DNA of 62,400 bases from Alistipes sp. (GTDB taxonomy: Bacteria; Bacteroidota; Bacteroidia; Bacteroidales; Rikenellaceae), in NCBI GenBank assembly GCA_017408825.1, contig JAFQTX010000039.1, positions 1 to 62,400 of the forward strand. Direction: 5' to 3'. The position numbers and the translations under genes are program-made. Positions within the stretch are counted from its first letter, which is position 1, and each line of letters begins with the position of its first letter. The notes beneath the pieces are model-generated. The model ran no database searches. It was not told the DNA's origin and saw only the letters and a list, made by a program, of their open reading frames with translations. Shown in pieces: positions 1 to 8,866 of the stretch.

Positions 1-205
1 TGAATTTTATTTCGAGATTATTTGAGAGCTAATTTCGTGTAAATTTTCATTTGGGGTATGCAGGTAATAGTGGACTATTTCCAATTATCACAAATGAAAA
101 GTTGCCGAAAAGAGCCTCAAAGAAGTCGAAACTATCTTTTGTAGCAACGAACAAACTCTTTCAATAAAATTCAAAACAGCTTCTCATATCCGTTGCGCCG
201 ACCGC
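1..205. other. Left-edge intergenic sequence, no gene seen
   Basis: AT-rich sequence downstream of the first SEL1-repeat gene. All frames entering from the left edge meet stop codons within a few codons, and no tRNA-like or strong hairpin structure was recognised. Confidence 0.6.
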
Positions 206-1564
206 CTACCACGACTCGCCCAAGTCATTTAATCTCAGTTTTGCATCTTCACTCCCCTGTTGAGCCGCCTTGCGATACCACTCTATGGCCTCGTTTAGGT
301 CTTTAGTTACACCTACGCCATTTTCGTAGCAAAGACCTAAGTTGATTTGTGCAGTAGCATTGCCCTGCTCGGCTGATTTACGGTACCACTTTACTGCTTC
401 TACGTAATCCTGAGTTACACCTTGGCCTATGTCGTAGCAAATACCTAAGTTGTTTTGCGCATATGCATCGCCCTGCTCGGCTGATTTACGATACCACTTT
501 ACTGCTTCGGTGTAGTTCTGAGTTACACCTTGGCCTTCATAGTAGCAAATACCTAATAGAGTTTGCGCAGTAACATCGCCCTGCTCGGCTGATTTACGAA
601 ACCATTTTACTGCTTCGTAGTAATCTTTTGTTACACCATAGCCATTATAGTAGCATTTACCTAAGTTGTACTGCGCATCTGCATCGCCCTGCTCGGCTGA
701 TTTACGATACCAACGTACTGCTTCGGTGTAGTTCTGAGTTACACCTACGCCTTTTTCGTAGCAAAAACCTAAGTTGTTTTGCGCATCTGCATTGCCCTGC
801 TCGGCTGATTTACGGTACCACTTTACTGCTTCTACGTAATCCTGAATTACACCTTGGCCATAGTAGTAGCAAAAACCTAAGTTGTTTTGCGCAGTAGTAT
901 TGCCCCGCTCGGCTGATTTACGGTACCACTTTACTGCTTCTACGTAATCCTGAATTACACCTTGGCCATAGAAGTAGCAAAAACCTAAGTTCTTTTGCGC
1001 ATCTGCATTGCCCTGCTCGGCTGATTTACGCCACCAACGTACTGCTTCGGTGTAGTTCTCAGTTATACCCTGGCCTTCATAGTAGCAAGAACCTAAGTTG
1101 TTTTGCGCAGTAGCATTGCCCTGCTCGGCTGATTTACGGTACCATTTTACTGCTTCGGTGTAGTTCTGAGTTACACCTACGCCAGTTTCGTAGCAAAAAC
1201 CTAAGTTGTTTTGCGCATCTGCATTGCCCTGCTCGGCTGATTTACGGTACCAACGTACTGCTTCTACGTCATCCTGAGTTACACCTACGCCATTTTCGTA
1301 GCAAATACCTAAGTTCTTTTGCGCAGTAGCATTGCCCTGCTCGGCTGATTTACGCCACCAACGTACTGCTTCGGTGTAGTTCTGAGTTACACCCTCGCCA
1401 TTATAGTAGCATTTACCTAATAGAGTTTGTGCGTCAGCATCGCCCTGCTCAGCGTTTCTCTTCAATTCATCTACCGTTTGCGCCGACACAACCTGCGGTG
1501 CGAACAATACAACAATAACAACCACAAAGAGTTGCAACAATAGCGGATAAGAACGTCGTTTCAT
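206..1564 (-). CDS. Secreted SEL1-repeat protein (11 repeats)
   Basis: A 452-residue exported protein. Residues 1-29 form a signal peptide ending in SAQ. The rest is eleven 36-residue SEL1-type TPR repeats (consensus around RKSAEQGNADAQNNLG and EAVKWYRKSAEQG) plus a short C-terminal cap ending LNDLGESW. SEL1 repeats form alpha-solenoid scaffolds that bind other proteins; no catalytic domain is present. It is the second gene of a pair: only 48 bp separate it from the larger paralogue at 1613-3403, which has almost the same C-terminal cap, so the two arose by duplication and are probably co-transcribed. The partner and exact role are unknown. It is probably periplasmic, since there is no lipobox. 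Confidence 0.88.
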   Translation of the reverse strand: MKRRSYPLLLQLFVVVIVVLFAPQVVSAQTVDELKRNAEQGDADAQTLLGKCYYNGEGVTQNYTEAVRWWRKSAEQGNATAQKNLGICYENGVGVTQDDVEAVRWYRKSAEQGNADAQNNLGFCYETGVGVTQNYTEAVKWYRKSAEQGNATAQNNLGSCYYEGQGITENYTEAVRWWRKSAEQGNADAQKNLGFCYFYGQGVIQDYVEAVKWYRKSAERGNTTAQNNLGFCYYYGQGVIQDYVEAVKWYRKSAEQGNADAQNNLGFCYEKGVGVTQNYTEAVRWYRKSAEQGDADAQYNLGKCYYNGYGVTKDYYEAVKWFRKSAEQGDVTAQTLLGICYYEGQGVTQNYTEAVKWYRKSAEQGDAYAQNNLGICYDIGQGVTQDYVEAVKWYRKSAEQGNATAQINLGLCYENGVGVTKDLNEAIEWYRKAAQQGSEDAKLRLNDLGESW

Positions 1565-3340
1565 AGCGTTAGTATGTTTTTATGTTTCGTATTTACTCTC
1601 TTACGTAGACCCCTACCACGACTCGCCCAAGTCATTTAATTTTATCTTTGCATTATCTTTTCCCTGTTGAGCCGCCTTGCGATACCACTCTATGGCCTCA
1701 TTGAGGTCTTTAGTTACACCATGTCCATTATAGTAGCACTCTCCCAGGTAGTATTGCGCATCAGCATTGCCCTGCTCGGCTGATTTACGATACCACGTTA
1801 CCGCTTCGGTATAGTTCTGAGTTACACCTTCGCCATTAAAGTAGCAATAGCCCAAATTGCATTGTGCATGAGCATAGCCCTGCTCGGCAGATTTACGATA
1901 CCACTTTGCCGCTTCTACGTAATCCTGAGTTACACCATAGCCATTAAAGTAGCAATAGCCCAAATTATATTGCGCTTGAGCATCGCCCTGCTCGGCTGAT
2001 TTACGGTACCACTCTACCGCTTCTACGTAATCCTGAGTTACACCATGTCCATTGTAGTAGCAAATACCTAAGTTCTTTTGCGCCCAAGCATTACCCTGCT
2101 CGGCTGATTTACGGAACCATCTTACTGCTTCGGTATAGTTCTGAGTTACACCATGTCCATTATAGTAGCAAAAACCTAAGTTCTTTTGCGCAGCAGCATA
2201 GCCCTGCTCGGCAGATTTACGATACCACTTTACCGCTTCAGCATAATCTTGAGCTACACCTTGGCCATTATAGTAGCTATTACCTAAGTTGTACTGCGCA
2301 GCAGCAGTGCCCTGCTCGGCAGATTTACGCCACCACTTTACCGCTTCAGTGAGGTTTTGGGTTACACCTTGGCCTTTTTCGTAGCAACAGCCCAAATTAT
2401 ATTGCGCTTGAGCAGTGCCTTGCTCGGCCGATTTACGATACCACGTTACCGCTTCGGTATAGTTCTGAGTTACACCTTCGCCTTTTTCGTAGCAATAGCC
2501 CAAATTGTATTGCGCCCAAGCATTACCCTGCTCGGCAGATTTGCGCCACCACTTTACTGCTTCGGCATAATCTTGAGCTACACCAACGCCACTATAGTAG
2601 CAGCCACCTAAGTTGTACTGCGCAGCAGCATCGCCCTGCTCTGCTGATTTACGATACCACTTTGCCGCTTCAGCATAATCTTGAGCTACACCAACGCCAC
2701 TATAGTAGCAGCCACCTAAGTTGTACTGTGCCTCAGCATTACCTTGCTCGGCAGATTTACGCCACCACTTTACCGCTTCAGCATAGTCTTGATCTACACC
2801 AACGCCACTATAGTAGCAGAAACCTAAAGCAAATTGTGATAGAGCATTACCCTGCTCGGCAGATTTACGTAACCACTTTACCGCTTCAGCATAATCTTGA
2901 GCTACACCTTCACCACTATAGTAGCAGTTACCTAAAGCAAATTGTGATAGAGCATTGCCCTGCTCGGCAGACTTACGCCACCACTTTACCGCTTCAGTAT
3001 AGCTCTGATTTACACCTTCGCCTTCATAGTAGCAAGCACCTAATGAAGCTTGCGCATCAGTATAACCCTGCTCGGCTGATTTACGCCACCACTTTACCGC
3101 TTCGGCATAATCTTGAGCTACACCTTGGCCATTATGATATATAACACCCATCCAATATTGCGCCTTAGGGTGATTTTGTTTCACAGCCTTGTTCCACCAC
3201 TTTATCGCCTTCTTGTAATCTTGGTCTACGCCATCGCCATCAGCATAGCATCTTCCTAAAAGGTACTGCGCCTCGGCATCACCCTTTTTGGCACTTTTCT
3301 TATAACTATCAATAGGCTGTGCCTGCACAATCTGAGGCAC
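206..3340 (-). repeat. Two arrays of ~108-bp coding tandem repeats
   Basis: The two SEL1 genes consist of 26 near-identical 108-bp units (11 + 15) interrupted only by the gene junction and the second signal-peptide region. The repeated DNA word for AEQG and the following residues recurs once per unit at high identity. Confidence 0.85.
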
Positions 3341-3403
3341 GAACAATACAACAATAGCAACCGCAATAAGTTGCCATAGCATGGAGCGAAGCGTACGTTT
3401 CAT
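1613..3403 (-). CDS. Secreted SEL1-repeat protein (15 repeats)
   Basis: A 596-residue paralogue of the downstream gene. A signal peptide (residues 1-29, ending VQAQ) is followed by fifteen 36-residue SEL1 repeats and the same cap, ending LNDLGESW. The first two repeats are divergent (KKSAKKGD, NKAVKQNHP) and the middle ones are nearly identical, as expected when units are gained or lost by recombination. It leads a two-gene operon with a recognisable Bacteroidota promoter at 3436-3466. It is likely a periplasmic protein-protein interaction scaffold. Its ligand cannot be inferred from neighbours, because the next gene, rpoD, is divergent and unrelated. Confidence 0.88.
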   Translation of the reverse strand: MKRTLRSMLWQLIAVAIVVLFVPQIVQAQPIDSYKKSAKKGDAEAQYLLGRCYADGDGVDQDYKKAIKWWNKAVKQNHPKAQYWMGVIYHNGQGVAQDYAEAVKWWRKSAEQGYTDAQASLGACYYEGEGVNQSYTEAVKWWRKSAEQGNALSQFALGNCYYSGEGVAQDYAEAVKWLRKSAEQGNALSQFALGFCYYSGVGVDQDYAEAVKWWRKSAEQGNAEAQYNLGGCYYSGVGVAQDYAEAAKWYRKSAEQGDAAAQYNLGGCYYSGVGVAQDYAEAVKWWRKSAEQGNAWAQYNLGYCYEKGEGVTQNYTEAVTWYRKSAEQGTAQAQYNLGCCYEKGQGVTQNLTEAVKWWRKSAEQGTAAAQYNLGNSYYNGQGVAQDYAEAVKWYRKSAEQGYAAAQKNLGFCYYNGHGVTQNYTEAVRWFRKSAEQGNAWAQKNLGICYYNGHGVTQDYVEAVEWYRKSAEQGDAQAQYNLGYCYFNGYGVTQDYVEAAKWYRKSAEQGYAHAQCNLGYCYFNGEGVTQNYTEAVTWYRKSAEQGNADAQYYLGECYYNGHGVTKDLNEAIEWYRKAAQQGKDNAKIKLNDLGESW

Positions 3404-3435
3404 AGTGGTAAAATGTGTTATAATGAACTACACTA

Positions 3436-3466
3436 CAAATTTATCAAAAAAAACTCATTAAACCAA
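3436..3466 (-). promoter_or_regulatory. Promoter of the SEL1 gene pair
   Basis: Read on the minus strand, a TTGG -33 element (3463-3466) is followed by 19 bases and then TAAATTTG (3436-3443), matching the Bacteroidota TAnnTTTG -7 consensus. It lies about 33 bp upstream of the larger SEL1 gene. Confidence 0.65.
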
Positions 3467-3612
3467 GAATTTAGGCGATATTATTACACCCTAAAGCTAT
3501 TGGCATAAAACCAACGAACAAAAAATTTTGCACCTTGTGAAACAATTACACACCCACGTGCGTATATGTTGTCGTAATACGTGGAACAAAAGTTGTAAGA
3601 AGATATAAATTT

Positions 3613-4473
3613 ATGCGTCAATTAAAGATTACCAAGTCGATCACCAACCGCGAGAGTGCGTCGTTGGATAAATATCTACAGGAGATCGGCAAGGAGGAAC
3701 TTATCTCCGTAGAGGAGGAGGTAGAACTCGCCCAAAGAATTAAGAAGGGAGACCAGGAGGCTCTCGAGAAGCTCACTAAGGCAAACCTGCGTTTCGTAGT
3801 ATCAGTAGCCAAGCAGTATCAGAACCAAGGACTTAGCCTCCCCGACCTCATCAACGAGGGCAACCTCGGCCTTATCAAGGCCGCAGAGAAGTTTGACGAG
3901 ACACGAGGTTTCAAGTTTATCTCGTATGCCGTATGGTGGATTCGCCAGTCTATTCTCCAGGCGCTCGCCGAGCAGTCACGTATCGTACGTCTGCCACTCA
4001 ACCAGGTAGGCTCACTCAATAAGATTAACAAGGCCTTTGCTCGTTTCGAGCAGGAGCACGAGCGTACCCCTTCGGCCGAGGAGCTCGCCAACGAGCTTGA
4101 GCTACCAAAGGAGAAGGTTACCGACACACTACGTGTTGCAGGCCGTCATATCTCGGTAGATGCGCCATTTGCCGATGGCGAGGATAATTCGCTTTTGGAT
4201 GTGCTTGTAAACACCGACTCTCCAAATGCCGATCGAGGCCTTATCAACGAGTCGTTGGCAACCGAGGTGGAGCGTGCACTCGAGATCCTCACTGAGCGTG
4301 AACGAGACATCATCCGCTACTTCTTCGGCATCGGCTGCTCGGAGATGACCCTCGAGGAGATAGGCGAGAAGTTCGACCTTACGCGCGAGCGTGTACGCCA
4401 GATTAAGGAGAAGGCCATCCGCAAGCTCCGCCAGTCGTCACGCAGCAAGCTACTCAAGTCTTATTTGGGATAG
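3613..4473 (+). CDS. rpoD: Primary RNA polymerase sigma factor (sigma-70 family)
   Basis: A 286-residue protein of the short primary sigma type usual in Bacteroidota, which lacks the long N-terminal 1.1 region. Regions in order: 1.2 ([16 protein letters not shown]), 2.1-2.4 with the -10-binding helix ([16 protein letters not shown]), region 3, and the 4.2 helix-turn-helix ([20 protein letters not shown]) near residues 240-265. It directs core polymerase to TAnnTTTG promoters. It is monocistronic and divergent from the SEL1 operon. Transcription ends at the bidirectional palindrome at 4488-4532. ATG 3613 fits the usual MRQLKI start of the family. Confidence 0.97.
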   Translation: MRQLKITKSITNRESASLDKYLQEIGKEELISVEEEVELAQRIKKGDQEALEKLTKANLRFVVSVAKQYQNQGLSLPDLINEGNLGLIKAAEKFDETRGFKFISYAVWWIRQSILQALAEQSRIVRLPLNQVGSLNKINKAFARFEQEHERTPSAEELANELELPKEKVTDTLRVAGRHISVDAPFADGEDNSLLDVLVNTDSPNADRGLINESLATEVERALEILTERERDIIRYFFGIGCSEMTLEEIGEKFDLTRERVRQIKEKAIRKLRQSSRSKLLKSYLG

Positions 4474-4487
4474 CCAGCAAGGCAACA

Positions 4488-4532
4488 ACACTAAAAGAGA
4501 GCCGAGTTCAGAACTCGGCTCTCTTTTAGTGT
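4488..4532. terminator. Perfect bidirectional terminator shared by rpoD and gadB
   Basis: Two 22-base arms, complementary at every position, flank a single central A at 4510. The arms carry AAAAGAGAG and CTCTCTTTT at the ends, so each strand has a T-run on the 3' side. The gadB stop codon (4526-4528) lies inside the right arm. Confidence 0.9.
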
Positions 4533-5935
4533 GTAAATACCTTGCCCCGCTGTCGCTCCTTATGTTCATAGGCCTCACGGGAGAGCGTCGGATGCTTCAG
4601 CTTGTCGAGCTCCGCAACGGCACTCTCTATATCCTTGAGCAGCATATCTGCCATATCTCGTGACATACCCTGACGCACAACGATGCGCATAACAACCATA
4701 TCGTCGATATCCTTTGGCATAGAGTAGGCCGGCACCATCCAGCCACTCTGCTGTAGCTTATCCTGAAGGTCATACAACGTCCACTTTGCCTTACGCTCAT
4801 ACTCCTTGCTTAGACTCCACACAAACAGCGGATTAACAACCTCATCGGAGTAGTTCTCGAAGCACTCCATCTTGCCGATATGCTCGTGGCAGTAGCGGGC
4901 AATATCCATCGAGTTACGCTGAATATCACGATAACCCTCCCAGCCAAGACGTATAAAGTTGTAGTACTGTCCCAAAATCTGCGCCGCAGGGCGTGAGAAG
5001 TTAAGGCCTACTTGTGTTACCTCAGCACCGAGATAGTTCACCGAGAAGGACATCTCCTCGGGCAGATAGCTGCGATCACGCCATACCACCCATCCGAGGC
5101 CCGGATATACCAAGCCAAACTTATGTCCCGACGTAGATATAGACTTTACCCACTTAAGCCTGAAGTCCCACTTCCACTCAGGGTTCACGAATGGGAGTAT
5201 AAAGCCTCCCGAGGCGGCATCCACATGGATAGGGATGTCGTAGCCCGTCATCTTGTTGTAGGCATCAAGTTCGTGGTCGAGCGTAGCAATATCGTCGTTA
5301 AGACCTGTCCACGTAACACCCGCAATAGGGACAATACATATCGTGTTCTCGTCGCAATGCTTGAGAGCCTCACGTGCCGATAGTGTGCGGTGTTCGTTGG
5401 TTAGTGGCACCTGACGTAGCTCTATCTGCCATAGCTGGCAGAACTTCTCCCATACCACCTGCATACCTGCGCTCATCACCAGATTTGGCTTATCGTAGCT
5501 CTTTCCCTCCTCCATACGGCGCTTTCTCCAGCGTAGCCACGCTGCCACGCCACCAAGCATACAGGCCTCCGAAGAGCCAATACCCACAGCTCCCGTCTTG
5601 GACTCCCCCTCTTCGGGGCTATTCCAGAGATTGGCTATGATGTTGATACAACGGCTTGTGATCACCGCTACACGAGGATACTCCGTCTGGTCGATATAGT
5701 TCATCGCTATTGCCTCGTTCATAAGTCTCGTGGCGTAATCATCCATATATGTTGTCACGAATGTTGCGAGGTTAAGGCGAGGTTGCGTCTGCGCATATGT
5801 CTCATCCTTGACCATGCGATAGGCTATCTCGGGCGTTGTCGAGTGCTCGGGGATTACTGATGTTGGCGCAGGATGTAGCATCTCCTGCGAGCCGTAGACG
5901 GCAGTTGTTGCGTTCGAAATTTTAGTGTTGTTCAT
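4526..5935 (-). CDS. gadB: Glutamate decarboxylase (PLP-dependent)
   Basis: Converts glutamate to GABA and CO2, consuming a cytosolic proton; in gut bacteria this supports acid resistance and GABA output. The 469-residue protein is the usual length for the family. Fold type I PLP motifs are visible: HVDAASGGF, with the cofactor-binding Asp at 239, and STSGHKFG, with the Schiff-base Lys at 272. The N-terminal region (TPEIAYRMVKDE) and the C-terminal tail (GKVFTH) also match GadB. No glutamate/GABA antiporter or glutaminase gene is adjacent, so any partner lies outside the window. The upstream region has an inverted repeat, TGCCAC...GTGGCA (5980-6008), that could be a regulatory site. Confidence 0.96.
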   Translation of the reverse strand: MNNTKISNATTAVYGSQEMLHPAPTSVIPEHSTTPEIAYRMVKDETYAQTQPRLNLATFVTTYMDDYATRLMNEAIAMNYIDQTEYPRVAVITSRCINIIANLWNSPEEGESKTGAVGIGSSEACMLGGVAAWLRWRKRRMEEGKSYDKPNLVMSAGMQVVWEKFCQLWQIELRQVPLTNEHRTLSAREALKHCDENTICIVPIAGVTWTGLNDDIATLDHELDAYNKMTGYDIPIHVDAASGGFILPFVNPEWKWDFRLKWVKSISTSGHKFGLVYPGLGWVVWRDRSYLPEEMSFSVNYLGAEVTQVGLNFSRPAAQILGQYYNFIRLGWEGYRDIQRNSMDIARYCHEHIGKMECFENYSDEVVNPLFVWSLSKEYERKAKWTLYDLQDKLQQSGWMVPAYSMPKDIDDMVVMRIVVRQGMSRDMADMLLKDIESAVAELDKLKHPTLSREAYEHKERQRGKVFTH

Positions 5936-5979
5936 AGCTTAAAGTTTTAAGTGTTTCTCTCGAGCTATGACACATACCG

Positions 5980-6008
5980 TGCCACTCAATATGGGCCATT
6001 AGGTGGCA
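5980..6008. promoter_or_regulatory. Inverted repeat upstream of gadB
   Basis: TGCCAC and GTGGCA are separated by 17 bases, 45 bp upstream of the gadB start. It could be an operator or a leader hairpin. No clear TAnnTTTG promoter for gadB was found here, so the role is open. Confidence 0.35.
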
Positions 6009-6053
6009 TTTCTATATAAAAATCACGTTTTTTCACTTTTTTTTCAAAAATAA

Positions 6054-6084
6054 TTTGTCAGGTCAAAAATTTTGCATATATTTG
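6054..6084 (+). promoter_or_regulatory. Promoter of tRNA-Pro
   Basis: TTTG (6054-6057), 19 bases, then TATATTTG (6077-6084), a full match to the Bacteroidota consensus, 16 bp before the tRNA. Confidence 0.85.
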
Positions 6085-6100
6085 CACCCGCAATTAAGCA

Positions 6101-6178
6101 CGGGATGTAGCGCAGTCCGGTTAGCGCACCTGCTTTGGGAGCAGGGGGTCCCAGGTTCGAATCCTGGTATCCCGACCA
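6101..6178 (+). tRNA. tRNA-Pro (anticodon TGG)
   Basis: Cloverleaf visible: acceptor CGGGATG pairs with TATCCCG; anticodon stem CCTGC/GCAGG encloses loop TTTGGGA with anticodon TGG; T-arm contains GGTTCGAATCC; the CCA end is encoded (6176-6178). Read as UGG it decodes CCN codons. It is followed directly by an intrinsic terminator. Confidence 0.97.
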
Positions 6179-6186
6179 ACAAAGAG

Positions 6187-6222
6187 ATCCTCAATCGTAA
6201 GGTTGAGGATTTTTTATTTTTA
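6187..6222 (+). terminator. Terminator of tRNA-Pro
   Basis: Eight-base stem ATCCTCAA/TTGAGGAT with an 8-base loop, followed by a T-rich run. Confidence 0.88.
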
Positions 6223-6282
6223 GGAGCTTATGGGGGGGTATGGTTCATCCGGGTCAGCCAGAAAACCCGGGCAACTCAATTC

Positions 6283-6421
6283 TTTTAGGACCATTAAGAC
6301 CATTAGGACCATAAGACCATTACGATGTAGGGTATCTACTGTTGTTTCGGCCGCTGGCGCTGTTGGCCGTTGGTGATTTTGCCGCAACCATCTTAATTGT
6401 CTTACGGTCTCATTGTCTTTA
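6283..6421 (-). repeat. Dispersed palindromic intergenic repeat, copy 1 (inverted)
   Basis: Alternating words such as AGGACCATTA and CAACCATCTTAATTGTC at the two ends are complementary, giving a long imperfect palindrome around a central GGGTATC and GGCCG-rich part. Related copies are at 27379-27595, 38501-38634 and 58706-58820; this one is in the opposite orientation. A 6-bp hairpin (CCGGGT/ACCCGG, 6249-6270) lies just to its left. No ORF here is convincing. It occupies most of the 350-bp gap between tRNA-Pro and rny. Confidence 0.6.
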
Positions 6422-6484
6422 AGTCGGCTCAGCCCGAACATTATGTGGAATATTCGGCTTATTAGTCAAAATACTACACTCAGC

Positions 6485-6535
6485 AAAAAATGCCACCAAT
6501 GGGTAGTACTCGGGTGTACGTCCCATTGATGACAT
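6485..6535 (-). terminator. Terminator of rny
   Basis: On the minus strand a 21-base arm beginning AATGTCATCAATGGG pairs with a matching arm around a 6-base loop and runs into six T. A small internal loop separates the GGG/CCC pairs from GTAC/GTAC. Confidence 0.85.
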
Positions 6536-6575
6536 TCTTGTTAGGGCGGCAATCTGCCCTTTATTTCACAAATTA

Positions 6576-8105
6576 TTATTTGGCGTAAGAGACCGAACGA
6601 GTCTCACGAATAACCGTGATCTTAACCTGGCCTGGGTAGGTCATCTCGTCCTGGATCTTCTTAGCGATATCGTGTGATAGTGCCTCCGACTCCTGATCCG
6701 AGAGCTTATCAGCACCCACGATTACACGAAGCTCACGACCCGCCTGAATAGCATAGGTCTTAACAACGCCTGGGTATGATAGTGCGATACCCTCCATCTC
6801 CTTGAGGCGCTTGATATAGGACTCGACAACCTCACGACGAGCACCGGGACGAGCACCCGAGATAGCGTCGCACACCTGAATGATAGGCGCAATTAGCGAT
6901 GTCATCTCTGTCTCATCGTGGTGCGCACCGATAGCATTGCATACGTCGGGCTTCTCCTTATACTTCTCGGCGAGCTTCATACCGATGATTGCGTGTGGTA
7001 GCTCTGGTTCATCATCGGGCACCTTACCGATATCGTGCAACAGACCGGCACGGCGTGCTGCCTTAGGATTTAGGCCAAGCTCAGCAGCCATGATGCCTGC
7101 GAGGTTGGCGGTCTCACGAGCGTGCTGCAAGAGGTTTTGACCATACGACGAGCGATACTTCATCTTACCGATAAGACGTATAAGCTCGGGGTGTAGGCCA
7201 TGAATACCAAGGTCGATGGTTGTTCGCTTACCCACCTCGACGATCTCCTCCTCGATCTGCTTCTTCACCTTAGCCACAACCTCCTCGATACGTGCGGGGT
7301 GGATACGGCCATCGGTTACAAGCTGGTGGAGGGCAAGACGAGCTATCTCTCGACGAACAGGGTCAAATCCCGAGAGGATGATAGCCTCAGGGGTATCATC
7401 GACAATTATCTCGATGCCTGTTGCTGCCTCCAAGGCACGAATGTTACGACCCTCACGGCCGATGATACGTCCCTTAACCTCGTCCGACTCGATGTTGAAC
7501 ACCGTAACAGCATTCTCTATGGCTGTCTCGGTTGCCACTCGCTGGATAGATGCCACAACGATACGTTTAGCCTCCTTTGTAGCCGAGAGCTTAGCCTCCT
7601 CGATGGTCTCTGAGATGTATGCTGCGGCCTCAGCCTTCGCCTCGTTCTTCATATTCTCGATAAGGATATTCTTAGCCTCCTCAGAGCTTAGGCCCGATAT
7701 CTGCTCGAGGCGCACGTTCTGCTCCTTGATCACTGCTGCAAGCTCCTCCTTACGTCCCTCGACGCTCTGCATCTGTGCCTCGAGTTGCTCCTTGCGGCGC
7801 TCATACTCCGATGCCTTCTTGTCGAGCTCACGCTCCTTATGCTGGAGGTTAGCCTCTGTCTGCTTGGCACGCTGCTCGCTCTGCTGGAGTTTCTGGTTAC
7901 GCTCATTCACCTGGCGATCGTGGTCGCTCTTAAGCTGAATGAACTTCTCCTTGGCCTGTAACATCTTCTCTTTCTTTATCATTTCGCCGTCGGCCTCTGC
8001 TTTCGCGACGATAGCCTTAGCGCGTGAGCGTGCTCCGAAGTAGGCAACAACAGCACCTACAACAGCACCCGCCACCACGCCGACGATTATCATTGATGTA
8101 CTCAT
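6576..8105 (-). CDS. rny: Ribonuclease Y
   Basis: Membrane-anchored endoribonuclease that starts mRNA decay. The 509-residue protein shows one N-terminal transmembrane helix (about residues 4-23), a long charged coiled coil to about 190 ([15 protein letters not shown] and similar), a KH RNA-binding domain ([15 protein letters not shown], about 208-222) and an HD domain with the metal-binding LLHDIGK near 350 and the later AHHDE motif. Length and domain order match RNase Y. It is last in the minus-strand series ZapB-like, zapA, 6S RNA, rny, and a clear terminator follows. No good promoter was seen directly upstream, so read-through from the 6S region is possible. Confidence 0.97.
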   Translation of the reverse strand: MSTSMIIVGVVAGAVVGAVVAYFGARSRAKAIVAKAEADGEMIKKEKMLQAKEKFIQLKSDHDRQVNERNQKLQQSEQRAKQTEANLQHKERELDKKASEYERRKEQLEAQMQSVEGRKEELAAVIKEQNVRLEQISGLSSEEAKNILIENMKNEAKAEAAAYISETIEEAKLSATKEAKRIVVASIQRVATETAIENAVTVFNIESDEVKGRIIGREGRNIRALEAATGIEIIVDDTPEAIILSGFDPVRREIARLALHQLVTDGRIHPARIEEVVAKVKKQIEEEIVEVGKRTTIDLGIHGLHPELIRLIGKMKYRSSYGQNLLQHARETANLAGIMAAELGLNPKAARRAGLLHDIGKVPDDEPELPHAIIGMKLAEKYKEKPDVCNAIGAHHDETEMTSLIAPIIQVCDAISGARPGARREVVESYIKRLKEMEGIALSYPGVVKTYAIQAGRELRVIVGADKLSDQESEALSHDIAKKIQDEMTYPGQVKITVIRETRSVSYAK

Positions 8106-8166
8106 AATTGATAAAATAATGTTAAGTAGTTATATATTAGTAAAATGTTTCACCTAAAAAAATAAA

Positions 8167-8312
8167 AAATCCGCAGAGACTCCTTAACTTGTTTGACGAA
8201 TCCGCAGATAAGTCATAGGTGGGGCTCCGAGGTACGCAACAGTCCACTGGTGGCACTTACGCACCACACCCCGAGGGGTTGAGGCCTTGTTTTGTAACAC
8301 TGCTCGAGAGTT
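8167..8312 (-). ncRNA. ssrS: 6S RNA (ssrS) candidate
   Basis: This lies between zapA and rny, and zapA-ssrS linkage is common. On the minus strand the RNA has a leading CCTC-AACCCCTCGGGGTG segment and a trailing ATCTGCGGAT segment that resemble the two sides of the 6S central bubble (E. coli CCAGTCCCCTGAG and CCTGCGGC). The apical hairpin has GGTGCGTAA pairing with TTGCGTACC through all nine positions, allowing G-U. A promoter is present (8317-8346) and a T-rich run ends the gene (8149-8169). The length, about 145 nt, is shorter than the 184 nt of E. coli. The closing stem is poorly resolved by eye, which is the main doubt. Confidence 0.6.
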
Positions 8313-8316
8313 GTCC

Positions 8317-8346
8317 CAATGTTATATAAATTGTACAGTTCGCAAA
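8317..8346 (-). promoter_or_regulatory. Promoter of the 6S RNA candidate
   Basis: On the minus strand: TTTG (8343-8346), 18 bases, TAACATTG (8317-8324), one mismatch to TAnnTTTG. The expected start is near 8310. Confidence 0.55.
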
Positions 8347-8866
8347 GCTTTTAAGGAATCTATGCGGGATAGATCTCTATTATATATAAAGAACGTTGAT
8401 ACTCTTTTTTTTGAGGGCAAGTACCTGCCCCATTACAGTCAAATATCGAGCCTCGACAATCTTGTGCCAAACATCACTATGCTCTATTATCTCGTAGCAC
8501 AAAAATCGAGCCTAAACATCTCCACCAAAGCACACTAACAACCCTCTTCACACCCGTTGCATTCCACGTCCGTTCCATTCGCCACGTTCTTGGTGCACTC
8601 CACGCCCGCTCTCGCTCTCTCCACGTCCGTTCTCATACACGCTACCTACGCTTTCTCGCATCTCCTCTCCTCTTCTCTCTTTCTCTCCCCTCTCTCACAC
8701 TCACTCTCTTGCCCCTTTTCTCTACTCCTCTCGTTCCCTCTCACACTATCGCCTCTTCTCTCCGTCCCTTTTCTCTATTCCTCTCTGTCCCCTCTCTCTG
8801 TCCCTTCTCTGGGCACCTCTCTGTTTTTTTTTGGGGGGGGGTGCCTCTCTTTAGTTGGCCGGGTGG
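8347..8866. other. Gene-free gap with a polypurine/polypyrimidine tract
   Basis: No credible gene. From about 8575 to 8850 the plus strand is strongly pyrimidine-biased (CTCTCT, CCCCTCTC and CCTCTT words), ending in a nine-T plus nine-G run (8824-8841) flanked by GGCACC/GGTGCC inverted sequence on the minus strand. The ORFs that cross it are low-complexity artefacts. Confidence 0.7.

Noticed and set aside
2662-3144. Repetitive ORF antisense to the SEL1 gene
   Set aside because: A mirror of the 108-bp repeats; the sense frame has a signal peptide and SEL1 consensus.
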